Shown here piece by piece: positions 25,432 through 34,318 of a stretch of DNA of 64,000 nt. The stretch's first letter is position 1. Each line of letters starts with the position of its first letter. The stretch is taken from positions 1-64,000 of the forward strand of contig SUZS01000004.1 of assembly GCA_015059785.1 (NCBI GenBank), in the 5' to 3' direction. The position numbers were made by a program, and so were the translations under genes. The notes under the pieces are model-generated. The model saw only the letters and a list, made by a program, of their open reading frames with translations. It did no database searches and was not told where the DNA came from. The DNA comes from Rikenellaceae bacterium. GTDB taxonomy: Bacteria > Bacteroidota > Bacteroidia > Bacteroidales > Rikenellaceae.

Positions 25432-28335
25432 ATGAAGCAGTTTAGATTAATTTTGATGGCAGTGGCTCTTTTTGCTCTGTCGTCTTGTTCGGATTATAGT
25501 TACCAGAGTGTCAAGGATGACCCGATGAATGTGCGTATCTATACGCTTGATAATGGTCTGAAGGTCTACCTTTCGGTAAATAAGGAGCAGCCACGCATCC
25601 AGACAATGATTGCTGTGCGCGTGGGTGCAAAGAATGACCCAGCAGAGACTACTGGTCTTGCTCACTACTTTGAGCACCTTATGTTTAAGGGTACAGAGAA
25701 GTTCGGCACAAGCAACTATGAGGCTGAGAAACCAATTCTTGACCAGATAGAGGCGATGTTTGAGCTATATCGCAAGAGTGAGGATGAGGCGGAGCGTAAG
25801 AGTATCTATGCAAAGATTGATAGTCTGTCACAGGTGGCTGCATCGTATGCTATACCAAACGAGTACGACAAACTGGTGCAGAGCATTGGTGGCGATGGCT
25901 GTAATGCTTGGACTTCGTATGATGAGACAAGCTATATGTCCGAGATATCTTCAAATCAGGTTGAGAATTGGGCAAAGATAGAGTCTGACAGATTTAAGAA
26001 TGCCGTTATTCGTGGCTTCCACACAGAACTTGAGACTGTCTACGAGGAGTATAATATGAGCCTTACACGCGATTCGCGCAAGGTGCTTGATAAGTTCCTC
26101 GCCCTGATGATGCCAAATCATCCATACGGTCAGCACTCTGTACTTGGTAAGCAGGAGCATTTGAAGAATCCATCTATTACCAATATCAAGAACTACTACA
26201 AGACCTACTATGTGCCAAATAATATGGCTGTATGTATGTCTGGAGATTTTGACCCAGATGAGGTTATTAAGATTATTGACGCATATTTTGGCGATATGAC
26301 ACCAAATGAGAATCTGCCACAGGGTGTTGAGGGTAGTGTTACGGCTGTCACTGAGCCTCGTCGTGCAGAGGTATATGGCCTTGAGAGCGAGATGCTCTAT
26401 GCAGGTTGGCTTACCGGTTCGGCAACGAGTGACGATGCACTGATGCTTGAGATTGTCCCTCAGATTCTTAGCAACGCTTATTGCGGAATTATTGACCAGA
26501 ACCTTATTCAGGAGCAGAAGGTTCTCTATGGTGGTGCGTCAGGCGATCAGCTATCAGATGCGGGCTTTATGGTGCTTGTGGGTATGCCAAAGGATGGGCA
26601 GACACTTGAGCAAGTTGAGGCTCTGCTGCTTGAGCAGGTAGAGAAACTAAAGAGTGGCGAGTGGGATGAGAGTATTCTTAATGCTATTATCGCCAACTAT
26701 AAGCGTGAACTGATGACCTCTTATGAGGATAACTTTGACCGCTGCTACTCTATGGTGCTCTCATTTATCAATGGACAGAGTTGGGAGAATGTAGTGACAA
26801 CGCTCGATAGAGTAGGTAAGATTACAAAGGCCGATGTTGTTGCTTGGGCAAATGAGAAGCTTACAGAGAAGAGCCTTGTGACTGTCTACAAGCGCCAGGG
26901 AGAGGATAAGAATCAGAAGAAGATTGCCAAGCCACACATTACACCTATCCCAAGCAATCGTAACAGCCAGTCGGCGTTCCTCACAGAGATTGCAAACAGC
27001 AAGGTTGAGCCTATTACTCCTCGCTTTACAGACTATGAGCGCGATATGGATATTGTGGCTATGGATAAGGGTGTAGAGTTGCTCTATAAGCACAATGAGC
27101 TCAACGACCGCTTTGAGCTTGTATATCTCTATGACTTTGGTACCGAGTCAGACCCTGCACTGGCATTCTTGGGCAGATATATGGCTATGCTCGGCACAGA
27201 GAGTAAGAGTCTAAAGCAGATGCAACTTGAGCAGTACAATCTCGCTTGCGATGTATCTCTGTCGGCGTCAAAGACAAATCTCTATGTTTCTATCTCTGGT
27301 CTTGCTGAGAATATAGACAAGGCTGTGGCCCTTGCTGAGGAGTATTTGTCAAATATTAAGGGCGACGAGGGTGTGCTTGCCGAGATTAAGCGCGATATTC
27401 TTCAGGAGCGTAAGAATAATTTGAGCAACCAGCGTGCAAACTACTCGGCTCTCCAGCGTTATGCAACCTATGGTAGCGACTATGTCGAGCGCACAACACT
27501 CTCAAACGCAGAGCTTGAGGCACTTACCTCGGATGACCTTGTAGAGAAGATTAAGGGTCTGAAGAACTATCAGCACCGCGTACTCTACTATGGCCCACAG
27601 AGCAGTCGTGAGGTCGTTTCATTGCTCGGTAAGCACCATACACTTGCAAAAGAGCTTATCCCTGTAGAGTATCAGAGCACTCCAACTATCCCTGTTACCG
27701 AGCCAAAGGTTATCTTTGCTCAGTACGATGCAAAGCAGATTTACTATATGCAGTATACTTGCGGAGATGATATGTTTGATGTGACTCTTGACCCTGTTGT
27801 ACGCCTCTATAATGAGTATTTCAGTGGTGGTATGAATGCTATTGTGTTCCAGGAGATGCGCGAGTCCCGCGGCCTTGCATACTCATCATACGCATATCTG
27901 GGTCAAGGAAATACCTGCAAGGAGCCATACTACTTCTACGCCTTTATCGCAACGCAGAACGATAAGATGCAGCAGGCTATCGAGGCCTTTGACTCGATTA
28001 TTGAGGATATGCCACAGTCAGAGGCAGCCTTTGAGCTTACTCGTCAGGGTATTATCACAAATATGGGTACTGGTAGAACTACAAAGATGGATGTGCTGTG
28101 GAAGTATGTTGGCGACAGTCGCTTTGGTATTACTGACTTTAACCGTACAGAGGCTATCTATAACGCTATTCAGACAATGACCCTTGAGGATGTTGTAGCC
28201 TTCCAGCAGAGCCATATTAAGGGCCGCAACTACCTCTACTGCATCCTGGGCGACCGCAACGATGTAGATATGAAGTACCTCAAGAGATTAGGCAAGATAG
28301 AGTTTGTGACTCCAGAGCAGATTTTTGGCTACTAA
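25432..28335 (+). CDS. M16-family zinc peptidase, lipoprotein
   Basis: This 967-residue protein has the inverted zinc motif HYFEH at residues 78-82 in GLAHYFEHLMFKGTEKFG, and four M16 domain repeats by length. The second half has the family's RESRGLAYSSYAYL segment. The N-terminus has a lipobox ALSSC (Cys19), so the protein is membrane-anchored outside the cytoplasm and probably degrades peptides. ATG 25432 is chosen over the track start because it directly precedes the lipoprotein signal. Confidence 0.9.
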   Translation: MKQFRLILMAVALFALSSCSDYSYQSVKDDPMNVRIYTLDNGLKVYLSVNKEQPRIQTMIAVRVGAKNDPAETTGLAHYFEHLMFKGTEKFGTSNYEAEKPILDQIEAMFELYRKSEDEAERKSIYAKIDSLSQVAASYAIPNEYDKLVQSIGGDGCNAWTSYDETSYMSEISSNQVENWAKIESDRFKNAVIRGFHTELETVYEEYNMSLTRDSRKVLDKFLALMMPNHPYGQHSVLGKQEHLKNPSITNIKNYYKTYYVPNNMAVCMSGDFDPDEVIKIIDAYFGDMTPNENLPQGVEGSVTAVTEPRRAEVYGLESEMLYAGWLTGSATSDDALMLEIVPQILSNAYCGIIDQNLIQEQKVLYGGASGDQLSDAGFMVLVGMPKDGQTLEQVEALLLEQVEKLKSGEWDESILNAIIANYKRELMTSYEDNFDRCYSMVLSFINGQSWENVVTTLDRVGKITKADVVAWANEKLTEKSLVTVYKRQGEDKNQKKIAKPHITPIPSNRNSQSAFLTEIANSKVEPITPRFTDYERDMDIVAMDKGVELLYKHNELNDRFELVYLYDFGTESDPALAFLGRYMAMLGTESKSLKQMQLEQYNLACDVSLSASKTNLYVSISGLAENIDKAVALAEEYLSNIKGDEGVLAEIKRDILQERKNNLSNQRANYSALQRYATYGSDYVERTTLSNAELEALTSDDLVEKIKGLKNYQHRVLYYGPQSSREVVSLLGKHHTLAKELIPVEYQSTPTIPVTEPKVIFAQYDAKQIYYMQYTCGDDMFDVTLDPVVRLYNEYFSGGMNAIVFQEMRESRGLAYSSYAYLGQGNTCKEPYYFYAFIATQNDKMQQAIEAFDSIIEDMPQSEAAFELTRQGIITNMGTGRTTKMDVLWKYVGDSRFGITDFNRTEAIYNAIQTMTLEDVVAFQQSHIKGRNYLYCILGDRNDVDMKYLKRLGKIEFVTPEQIFGY

Positions 28336-28342
28336 ACTGCTA

Positions 28343-28373
28343 TTTGTTGTTTGGCAAAAGTTTGCTAACTTTG
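28343..28373 (+). promoter_or_regulatory. Bacteroidetes promoter of the HU/NtrC/lptE/secG operon
   Basis: TTTG, 19 bases, TAACTTTG matches the consensus, with the -7 box ending 17 bases before the HU-domain gene start at 28391. Confidence 0.75.
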
Positions 28374-28390
28374 CACTGAATTATAATATT

Positions 28391-29005
28391 ATGGTAGTAG
28401 ATACAATAAACGAATACTTAAAGAGCAACCGCAGGCTTATAATACCCTCTTTTGGCGCATTTGTCGCAAAGGAGGATGGGCAGGTTATATTCTCTGAGCT
28501 ACTGAAGAAGGATGACGGAGTTTTGCGCGGTTTGCTTGTGGCTAAGGGTATGCGAGAGATTGAGGCTGCTGGAAAGATTGACCGCTTTATCTTTGAGATT
28601 CGCCACGCACTTATGCAGAGTAGTATCTGCCCAGTTGCAGACTTAGGAACATTTTATCGTACAGCAGAGGGTGTTATTACCTTTGACTCTACAAAACCCG
28701 CTGCAGTGGCTATTCCTACTACTCCAGCGGCAGCAGAGCCTGTAGTGCCAACGCCTGTAACACCAACCACGCCTATAGCGCCTACGCCAGTTGCGCCTTC
28801 AGCACCATCTGCTCGTAAGCCAAGGCGAGAGGGTCGTGGTGGTGGCTTTGTGATGTGGTTTGCCGCTATTGTAATTGTTGGAGCTCTACTTGCTTTGGCA
28901 TATGGCATCTACACTATGGTTACAGTGCCAAATGATAATTTAGATAAACAGATGGATGCCCAGCGTATACCAAGGATGGAGATTCCACAAAATGGGGGAG
29001 AGTAG
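28391..29005 (+). CDS. HU-like domain protein with C-terminal membrane segment
   Basis: This 204-residue protein starts with an HU/CCDC81-type domain (TINEYLKSNRRLIIPSFGAFVAKE, residues 5-90). A proline/threonine-rich linker with PTPV repeats follows (about 105-140), then one membrane helix (about 153-175) and a short tail. HU-fold domains of this type occur across Bacteroidetes, often joined to SPOR or membrane segments. DNA binding is possible but not shown by sequence. It heads an operon with an AAA+ regulator, lptE, a TPR gene and secG. Confidence 0.75.
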   Translation: MVVDTINEYLKSNRRLIIPSFGAFVAKEDGQVIFSELLKKDDGVLRGLLVAKGMREIEAAGKIDRFIFEIRHALMQSSICPVADLGTFYRTAEGVITFDSTKPAAVAIPTTPAAAEPVVPTPVTPTTPIAPTPVAPSAPSARKPRREGRGGGFVMWFAAIVIVGALLALAYGIYTMVTVPNDNLDKQMDAQRIPRMEIPQNGGE

Positions 29006-29008
29006 AAT

Positions 29009-30196
29009 ATGGCAGATTTAGTCTCTATAAAACAGCGATTTGGCATTATCGGTAACTCTGAGCTTATCAATCGTGCCCTTGAGATAGCACTTCGTGTTGC
29101 ACCTACAGACCTTACGGTGCTTATCACTGGAGAGAGTGGTGTCGGTAAGGAGTTCTTTCCGCAAGTTATCCACTCCGCTTCGGCGCGTAAGCACGGCAAG
29201 TATGTGGCTGTAAACTGTGGAGCTATTCCTGAGGGTACAATAGACTCTGAGCTTTTTGGTCACGAGAAGGGTGCTTTTACGGGTGCTGTAGACTCGCGTA
29301 AGGGATACTTTGAGGAGGCAGATGGAGGAACAATCTTCCTTGACGAGGTTGGCGAGCTGCCACTATCAACTCAGGTGCGTCTGCTGCGCGTGCTTCAGAC
29401 GGGAGAGTTTATCCGTGTAGGCTCGGCGCGGGTGCAGAAGACCAATGTGCGTGTCGTGGCGGCTACAAATAACAATCTGCTGCGCTCAATTAGTGAGGGT
29501 CGCTTCCGTGAGGATTTGTACTACCGATTAGCCACTGTGCCAATCTCAGTGCCAGCACTCAGAGAGCGTCCAGAGGATATATACCTACTTTTCCGTAAGT
29601 TTGCAACAGATGTGGCTGTGAAGTATCGTATGCCCGCCATCACTCTTGATGCCTCTGCAAGAAATATGCTTGAGCGCTACTCTTGGCCAGGTAATGTGCG
29701 ACAGTTGAAGAATGTGGCAGAGCAGATATCGGCAATCGAGACAGAGAGAGATATTACAGCCTCTATTCTTGAGCGTTATCTGACACCAAATAGTAAGATG
29801 GCTACGCCGTCAGTTACTAATGCGGCGTCGTTTGATGATTTGAATACCGAGCGAGAGATTCTTTATAAGATTCTCTTTGATATGCGCGCAGATATAAACG
29901 AGATGAAGCAGATGCTCTATCGTATGGGTGGCTATGGTGCTATGCAGCCGATAAGTAAAGAGCCTCGCCATGAGGTTGCGGCTCTTCTGCCATCAACGGC
30001 TTCGCAATCAGTAGAGTATGCCGAGGAGATTGTCGATGATGTGCCACAGCCCGCTACAAAGGCCGATATGCAGCGAGAGCAAATTATCCGCGCACTGCAT
30101 CGTAACGGAGGCTCTCGTCGTGCGGCAGCAGCAGAGCTATTTATGTCAGAACGCACACTCTATCGTCGTATAAAGGAGTTGGGTATTGAGGAGTAA
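29009..30196 (+). CDS. Sigma-54-dependent AAA+ activator (NtrC-like, no receiver)
   Basis: This 395-residue bacterial enhancer-binding protein has Walker A GESGVGKE (41-48), the sigma-54-contacting GAFTGA loop (88-93), Walker B GGTIFLDEVGEL (about 107-118) and a C-terminal Fis-type helix-turn-helix (about 355-393, RRAAAAELFMSERTLYRRIKEL). No receiver or sensor domain precedes the AAA+ core, so activity is probably set by abundance or protein contacts. Its position before lptE and secG is common in Bacteroidetes. Confidence 0.93.
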   Translation: MADLVSIKQRFGIIGNSELINRALEIALRVAPTDLTVLITGESGVGKEFFPQVIHSASARKHGKYVAVNCGAIPEGTIDSELFGHEKGAFTGAVDSRKGYFEEADGGTIFLDEVGELPLSTQVRLLRVLQTGEFIRVGSARVQKTNVRVVAATNNNLLRSISEGRFREDLYYRLATVPISVPALRERPEDIYLLFRKFATDVAVKYRMPAITLDASARNMLERYSWPGNVRQLKNVAEQISAIETERDITASILERYLTPNSKMATPSVTNAASFDDLNTEREILYKILFDMRADINEMKQMLYRMGGYGAMQPISKEPRHEVAALLPSTASQSVEYAEEIVDDVPQPATKADMQREQIIRALHRNGGSRRAAAAELFMSERTLYRRIKELGIEE

Positions 30197-30197
30197 A

Positions 30198-30713
30198 ATG
30201 TTTGTTATGAAGAGAATATTATTGTTATTTATCGCCGTCCTTACACTGGTAACAACAGCTTGTACGGTAAAGTACTCGCTCTCTGGAGCATCTATTCCGC
30301 CAGACGCGAAGACCTTTAGTGTGGCCTATTTCCCAAATAATGCGCCTATGGTTGCGCCAATTTTGAGTGCTACGCTTACCGATGAACTTACTCAGCGCTT
30401 TGCAAGCCGAACATCGCTTGTGCAGGTTGAGGATGGTGGCGACTTTGCCTTTGAGGGTGAGATTGTGGGCTATAGCTCTACAACATCTTCTGTGTCAAGT
30501 GGCGACTATGCACTGCAAAACCGACTGACAATATCTGTTAAAGTAAAGTTTACAAACGCTATTGACGATAAGATGTCGTTCAATCGCAACTTCTCAGCCT
30601 ATGCGGACTACGACTCTACAAAGCTTCTTACAGAGGTTGAGAGTGAACTTATACCTCAGATTGTTGAGCAACTTGTGACAGATATTTTCCAAGCGGCAGC
30701 ATCAAATTGGTAG
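30198..30713 (+). CDS. lptE: LptE-family LPS-assembly lipoprotein
   Basis: This 171-residue protein has a lipoprotein signal ending TTACTVKYS (Cys22) and the Bacteroidetes LptE pattern KYSLSGASIPPDAKTFSVAYFPN, with TLTDELTQRF downstream. LptE plugs LptD in the outer membrane for LPS insertion. ATG 30198 follows the GAGGAG ribosome-binding sequence; the track start is a TTG inside the previous gene. ATG 30207 is an alternative. Confidence 0.85.
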   Translation: MFVMKRILLLFIAVLTLVTTACTVKYSLSGASIPPDAKTFSVAYFPNNAPMVAPILSATLTDELTQRFASRTSLVQVEDGGDFAFEGEIVGYSSTTSSVSSGDYALQNRLTISVKVKFTNAIDDKMSFNRNFSAYADYDSTKLLTEVESELIPQIVEQLVTDIFQAAASNW

Positions 30714-30716
30714 GCT

Positions 30717-31157
30717 ATGGAGAGTTTGAAGAGTCTTGTGAAAAAATATCCAGCGGAGAGATATCCGTGGTGTACCGTTCTTCGTGCTGTGGAGGATAAC
30801 CATAGCCCGCTACAGAGTCTGCTATCTACGGCGCGAAATATCAGCTCGCTTGAGCTTTGTCAGATAGATGTCGATTCACTTTCTCAGGTTACAAGTAGCC
30901 AGCTTATAGACCGATTTTTGAAGGTCGGAGACTACCGCGTTGTGGCTGAGCAAGGGGAGTGTGACGAGGATGAACAGATAACTACTGAGGCGGAATTTGA
31001 CGAGGAAGATGACCTTGTGAGCGAAGAACTTGCAGAAATTTACGCTCAACAGGGGCTAAAAAAGGAGGCAATTGAAATATATCGCAAATTAAGTTTGCTA
31101 AATCCGAAAAAAAGTGCTTACTTTGCAGACCAAATAGAAAAATTGAGAAATTTATAA
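30717..31157 (+). CDS. Small TPR-like protein
   Basis: This 146-residue protein is soluble, with an acidic middle (DEDEQITTEAEFDEEDD) and a C-terminal TPR-like helix pair (SEELAEIYAQQGLKKEAIEIYRKLSLLNPKKSAYFADQIEKL). Bacteroidetes often have such a gene between lptE and secG. No function is assigned. Confidence 0.75.
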   Translation: MESLKSLVKKYPAERYPWCTVLRAVEDNHSPLQSLLSTARNISSLELCQIDVDSLSQVTSSQLIDRFLKVGDYRVVAEQGECDEDEQITTEAEFDEEDDLVSEELAEIYAQQGLKKEAIEIYRKLSLLNPKKSAYFADQIEKLRNL

Positions 31158-31172
31158 ATTTAAGTTAATAGT

Positions 31173-31532
31173 ATGTATACACTTTGTATTGTATTGGTTC
31201 TTATTGCAAGCGTACTTATGGTGCTTGCAGTACTTGTTCAGAATCCTAAGAGCGGTATGGCCTCTAACTTCGGTGCTTCAAACCAGGTTATGGGTGTTCG
31301 CCAGACAGCTGATTTCCTTGAGAAGGCTACTTGGGGTCTTGCAGTTGCAATCTTTGCACTCAGCCTTTTTGCAACACTTGCAATGGACACTAAGCCAGCT
31401 CAGAGCCCTGCAGCTGCAGAGGCAGCAGCACTTGTTGAGGATATCGCAGCTCCTGCAGAGGGTGAGGTTGTTGTTCCTCAGACAGAGGTTCCTGCAGAGA
31501 ATGCTCAGCCAGAGACTCCTGCTCAGAATTAA
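31173..31532 (+). CDS. secG: Preprotein translocase subunit SecG
   Basis: This is an auxiliary subunit of the SecYEG channel. The 119-residue protein has two membrane helices flanking the conserved LVQNPKSGMASNFGASNQVMGVRQTADFLEKATW segment. An alanine/proline/glutamate-rich tail follows, as in other Bacteroidetes SecG. It is the last gene of the operon and is followed by two hairpins. Confidence 0.93.
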   Translation: MYTLCIVLVLIASVLMVLAVLVQNPKSGMASNFGASNQVMGVRQTADFLEKATWGLAVAIFALSLFATLAMDTKPAQSPAAAEAAALVEDIAAPAEGEVVVPQTEVPAENAQPETPAQN

Positions 31533-31556
31533 TTAGGTATTCTGCAGTTAGATATT

Positions 31557-31582
31557 AGTCGGGTAATGCTACCCGACTTTAT
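31557..31582 (+). terminator. Intrinsic terminator after secG
   Basis: A 9-bp perfect stem (AGTCGGGTA / TACCCGACT) with loop ATGC is followed by TTATCTGTTTATT, 24 bases past the secG stop. Confidence 0.8.
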
Positions 31583-31588
31583 CTGTTT

Positions 31589-31637
31589 ATTCGGAAATAG
31601 GAATTATTGTTATATCCTATTTTCGAATAATTTTTTT
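31589..31637 (+). terminator. Second hairpin with T-run after secG
   Basis: ATTCGGAAATAGGA pairs with TCCTATTTTCGAAT (one G-U) around a 12-base loop, followed by AATTTTTTTG. It is a tandem terminator insulating the RNA gene that follows. Confidence 0.7.
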
Positions 31638-31653
31638 GCTATAAACTCTGCAA

Positions 31654-31685
31654 TTTGGTGGTATATGTTATTTTTTATATCTTTG
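31654..31685 (+). promoter_or_regulatory. Bacteroidetes promoter of the structured RNA
   Basis: TTTG, 20 bases, TATCTTTG is an exact consensus promoter. No start codon follows for about 290 bases, so the first product is a non-coding RNA. Confidence 0.8.
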
Positions 31686-31691
31686 CAGTGT

Positions 31692-31932
31692 CATTTTGAC
31701 AGACATATTATGATGAAAGTGTATTAGCTTTTGTCCTTGCGTAGAAATCTGGAAAATTTCAAATGACCAAGGAGAGCAACACACTCGTCACCTTGTATTG
31801 GTATATGTACATTATGGCGGCATTCTCTTTGCCCCATTTCCAATACGGGTGTGGGGTATTGTTTATTTGGTCATAGGTATTCCAGAACCTCTACGCAGAT
31901 GAACTAATGGACTCCACACTTTCTTTTTTTTA
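31692..31932 (+). ncRNA. Rod-shaped structured RNA, probably 6S RNA
   Basis: Reading inward the pairings are GAAAGTGT/ACACTTTC (31715-31722 with 31916-31923), ATTAG/CTAAT, TGCGTAGA/TCTACGCA (31738-31745 with 31890-31897), CTGGAA/TTCCAG, ATGACCAA/TTGGTCAT (31763-31770 with 31867-31874) and GTATTGG/CCAATAC. Asymmetric internal loops separate them. This single long interrupted hairpin of about 240 nt is the shape of 6S RNA, which binds the RNA polymerase holoenzyme. The closing stem is followed by eight T, serving as terminator. It has its own promoter and no protein-coding frame. The 5' end is inferred from the -7 box. The 6S identity is inference from shape; a covariance-model search would settle it. 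Confidence 0.6.
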
Positions 31933-31971
31933 TAATGCCGCGCAGGAGTCTAACGGCATAATTGTTCACCT

Positions 31972-32772
31972 ATGAAGAAAAATTTTTTGTTAGCACTACT
32001 TGTGCTAATGGTCTCCTGTACAAGCAGTGAGACTCCTACCGAGCCTCTGCCAAACGATGAGTTTAGTTTGCCAGATGGTATGTTTTTAACATCTTTAGTA
32101 GATACCTATGACGAGGACACTGTGTTCCATAACCTCACTTATGATAGCAATGGAAGGGTGTCCAAATTAAATATAAAGGATGAGCATAATTTTACTCTTC
32201 AATACTTTTACAATCCTGTGAGTGTAGTATCAGAAAGTGATGAATATGGGAGAATTGAGATTGATGTTACACAAAATTCTGAAGGATTGGTAACAGCATT
32301 GAGCTATATTGATAAATACGGTCGCACTTGTAGCTATAATATGAAGTATAACGGTAAAGAGTTAGTGCAGCTATTGTATCAAGTCGGCGATTACACTGAA
32401 ACAACTACTTTATATTGGGATAATGGCAATATTATAAGAATTATGTATATAGAGCCAATAGATAATTATGGCATTTGTGAAGAATTTGAATATTCCGAGC
32501 AAGAAAATACATACAATCAATTTATATATCCAACACAATATATTGTGAGTTATTATGACTTTGAGGATGGTCTATTGGGTCTATTCTTAAATGGTCAATT
32601 GGGCGTTTCTACGAAAAAATTGCCGAATAAAATTACATGTTATGAGATAGGCTATGAGCAATATAAAAATGTTGAAAATATTGAATATCAGCTTGATTCT
32701 AAAGGTGTAATTTTATCTGAAATTATAGACGGCGATGTCTCTTTACGATATAACTATAGTACTATTAAATAA
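31972..32772 (+). CDS. Lipoprotein with YD-like repeats (DUF4595-like)
   Basis: This 266-residue protein has a lipoprotein signal (MKKNFLLALLVLMVSC, Cys16). Its beta-rich body has recurring patterns such as LTYDSNGRVSKLNI, VTQNSEGLVTALSYIDKYGR and YQLDSKGVILSEI that resemble YD-type repeats of DUF4595-like Bacteroidetes lipoproteins. It is probably surface- or periplasm-exposed; function unknown. It follows the RNA gene without a clear promoter of its own and heads a cassette of small envelope genes with more AT-rich composition. Confidence 0.65.
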   Translation: MKKNFLLALLVLMVSCTSSETPTEPLPNDEFSLPDGMFLTSLVDTYDEDTVFHNLTYDSNGRVSKLNIKDEHNFTLQYFYNPVSVVSESDEYGRIEIDVTQNSEGLVTALSYIDKYGRTCSYNMKYNGKELVQLLYQVGDYTETTTLYWDNGNIIRIMYIEPIDNYGICEEFEYSEQENTYNQFIYPTQYIVSYYDFEDGLLGLFLNGQLGVSTKKLPNKITCYEIGYEQYKNVENIEYQLDSKGVILSEIIDGDVSLRYNYSTIK

Positions 32773-32791
32773 CAACTAATTTTTTACAATT

Positions 32792-33181
32792 ATGAAGACT
32801 AAATTTTTACTTTTAGCTGTTACGGCAGTGGCATTTATTTTCTCTGGATGCGAGAAGATTGACCTCACAAATATTAAGGCAGAGGTAAAGTTGCAATGTG
32901 TGGACAAGGATTATAGTGATAGTGATAGCTATCCCAATTGTACTTTTGTATGTTCGGGGTATATTGGCGGATTTACTGGACCTGCATCAATCGTGATTGG
33001 ACCTAATGAATATAACCATTGGTATAGTAAGAGCGATTTTATTACAGTGTCTGGAGATGCTACTTCGTTTAATTTTTCGTTTGAAAGATATCGTGTAAGT
33101 GAGGGCATACATAATGTTGAGATTGAGATTAGCTCTAATGGACAGACTGTTTTCCAGTCAGTTTGTGTAATAGAGATATAA
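32792..33181 (+). CDS. Small lipoprotein, unknown
   Basis: This 129-residue protein has a lipoprotein signal ending FIFSGC (Cys20) and a beta-rich body, with no family recognised. It lies 19 bases after the previous lipoprotein gene and 19 before the next, so it is part of the same cassette. Confidence 0.6.
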   Translation: MKTKFLLLAVTAVAFIFSGCEKIDLTNIKAEVKLQCVDKDYSDSDSYPNCTFVCSGYIGGFTGPASIVIGPNEYNHWYSKSDFITVSGDATSFNFSFERYRVSEGIHNVEIEISSNGQTVFQSVCVIEI

Positions 33182-33200
33182 AATGTAAGGAAGTGAAGTT

Positions 33201-33563
33201 ATGAAAGCTAAAATCGTTTTAGTCCTCTCGCTTTTAGTAGCTTTGATGTTTTGTCCCGCGTGCGACAAAGAGGGGTCGGAGGGTTCGTCTCTGATAGTTG
33301 GTACTTGGTATAATAGCAAATACAACGGCGGTATTACTCAGACTTTCTATAAAAATGGAAAGTGGGAGTATTCTGATAAGTACTACCCAATGTCTGGCTC
33401 TTATTCGTACGATGCAAAGTCGGGAGTGTTGGTTATAGATGTAGTTCCAAGCTCTTATAATGGAGGTGGAATGCGAACATATTTTGTGCTTTCGCTAACA
33501 TCAACAACGCTTACCTATACTGACGCGGGTGGCGTTATAAACAATTTTTCTCGTGTGAACTAA
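33201..33563 (+). CDS. Small lipocalin-like lipoprotein
   Basis: This 120-residue protein has a lipoprotein signal ending FCPAC (Cys21). The body begins LIVGTWYNSKYNGGITQTFYKNGKWEY, continues with GSYSYDAKSGVLVI, and resembles the small lipocalin-like domain of Bacteroidetes lipoproteins. No ligand can be inferred. It precedes a beta-barrel gene. Confidence 0.6.
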   Translation: MKAKIVLVLSLLVALMFCPACDKEGSEGSSLIVGTWYNSKYNGGITQTFYKNGKWEYSDKYYPMSGSYSYDAKSGVLVIDVVPSSYNGGGMRTYFVLSLTSTTLTYTDAGGVINNFSRVN

Positions 33564-33584
33564 TATTGTAAAGCAATGTTTAAT

Positions 33585-34202
33585 ATGAAGAAACTGTTAA
33601 TTTTAGCGATTACCCTTATACTGGGCGCAGGAGTGTCATTGGCACAGCAAAATACAAGGAATGAGAGTAGCACAAACAATAGTACTAATTTATCGGCAAA
33701 TAATAGGTTCGTAAATTTCAATAAGTCAAAATTGTTGCGATTAGGGGGATTCTATAATGTCAATATGATGTTTATGTCTGATAAACCAGACGATGTGTGG
33801 TCTTTAGGATGTCTGTTTGAGGGTGGTGCATCTGTTTATGTGGCTGATATATTGTATCTTGGTGCAGGATTGGGCTATTGGGGGCAGTCGTACAAGTATG
33901 AGCGTATGGATGTCTCAAATAACCATCTATATATCCCCATACAGATAGGCCTCCAGTACGACTTCAATAACAAAATTGGTGCGTTTTGCAATACAGGACC
34001 GCAGCTGGGTTGGTTAGTCAGTGAGAAAATTGAAGATGAGAAGGTTGATTTGGATGGCGAAGATACTGGATTTACAAATTGGACTGTTAGGTTTGGTTTG
34101 AGATTGTGGGGCTTTGAGGCTTATGCACTCTACCAAAAAGGCATCTCAGGCTTTAACGAAGATGCAAAGTTTTGGGGTGTTGGCATAGGCGGGCATTTCT
34201 AA
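33585..34202 (+). CDS. Outer-membrane beta-barrel protein (small porin-like family)
   Basis: This 205-residue protein has a signal peptide (MKKLLILAITLILGAGVSLAQQ), an Asn/Ser/Thr-rich linker, and beta-strand repeats such as YLGAGLGYWGQSYKYERM and IGLQYDFNNKIGAFCNTGPQLG, ending in GVGIGGHF. This is typical of the small 8-10-strand barrel family common in Bacteroidetes. ATG 33585 is preferred because it directly precedes the signal peptide. It ends the lipoprotein cassette. Confidence 0.7.
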   Translation: MKKLLILAITLILGAGVSLAQQNTRNESSTNNSTNLSANNRFVNFNKSKLLRLGGFYNVNMMFMSDKPDDVWSLGCLFEGGASVYVADILYLGAGLGYWGQSYKYERMDVSNNHLYIPIQIGLQYDFNNKIGAFCNTGPQLGWLVSEKIEDEKVDLDGEDTGFTNWTVRFGLRLWGFEAYALYQKGISGFNEDAKFWGVGIGGHF

Positions 34203-34227
34203 CAAGCTTTTTCAATTTTATTTCTAA

Positions 34228-34270
34228 AAACAACCACTTTCTGCCACTTTTTGGCAGGAAGTGGTTGTTT
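34228..34270. terminator. Long hairpin, possible bidirectional terminator
   Basis: AAACAACCACTTTCTGCC (34228-34245) pairs with GGCAGGAAGTGGTTGTTT (34253-34270) with a single G-T, giving an 18-bp stem and 7-base loop, with T-rich sequence on both sides. It lies 25 bases after the barrel gene and before the WYL gene. The track ORF starts that cross it are not real. Confidence 0.7.
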
Positions 34271-34318
34271 CTTTGCGGGAAATTAGTTAACTTTACCAGT
34301 GAAAAAATAGTTGAGACT

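Noticed and set aside
31926-31971. Riboswitch or terminator at ATGCCG/CGGCAT before the lipoprotein gene
   Set aside because: Only a 6-bp stem with a 13-base loop and no T-run; too weak to call.
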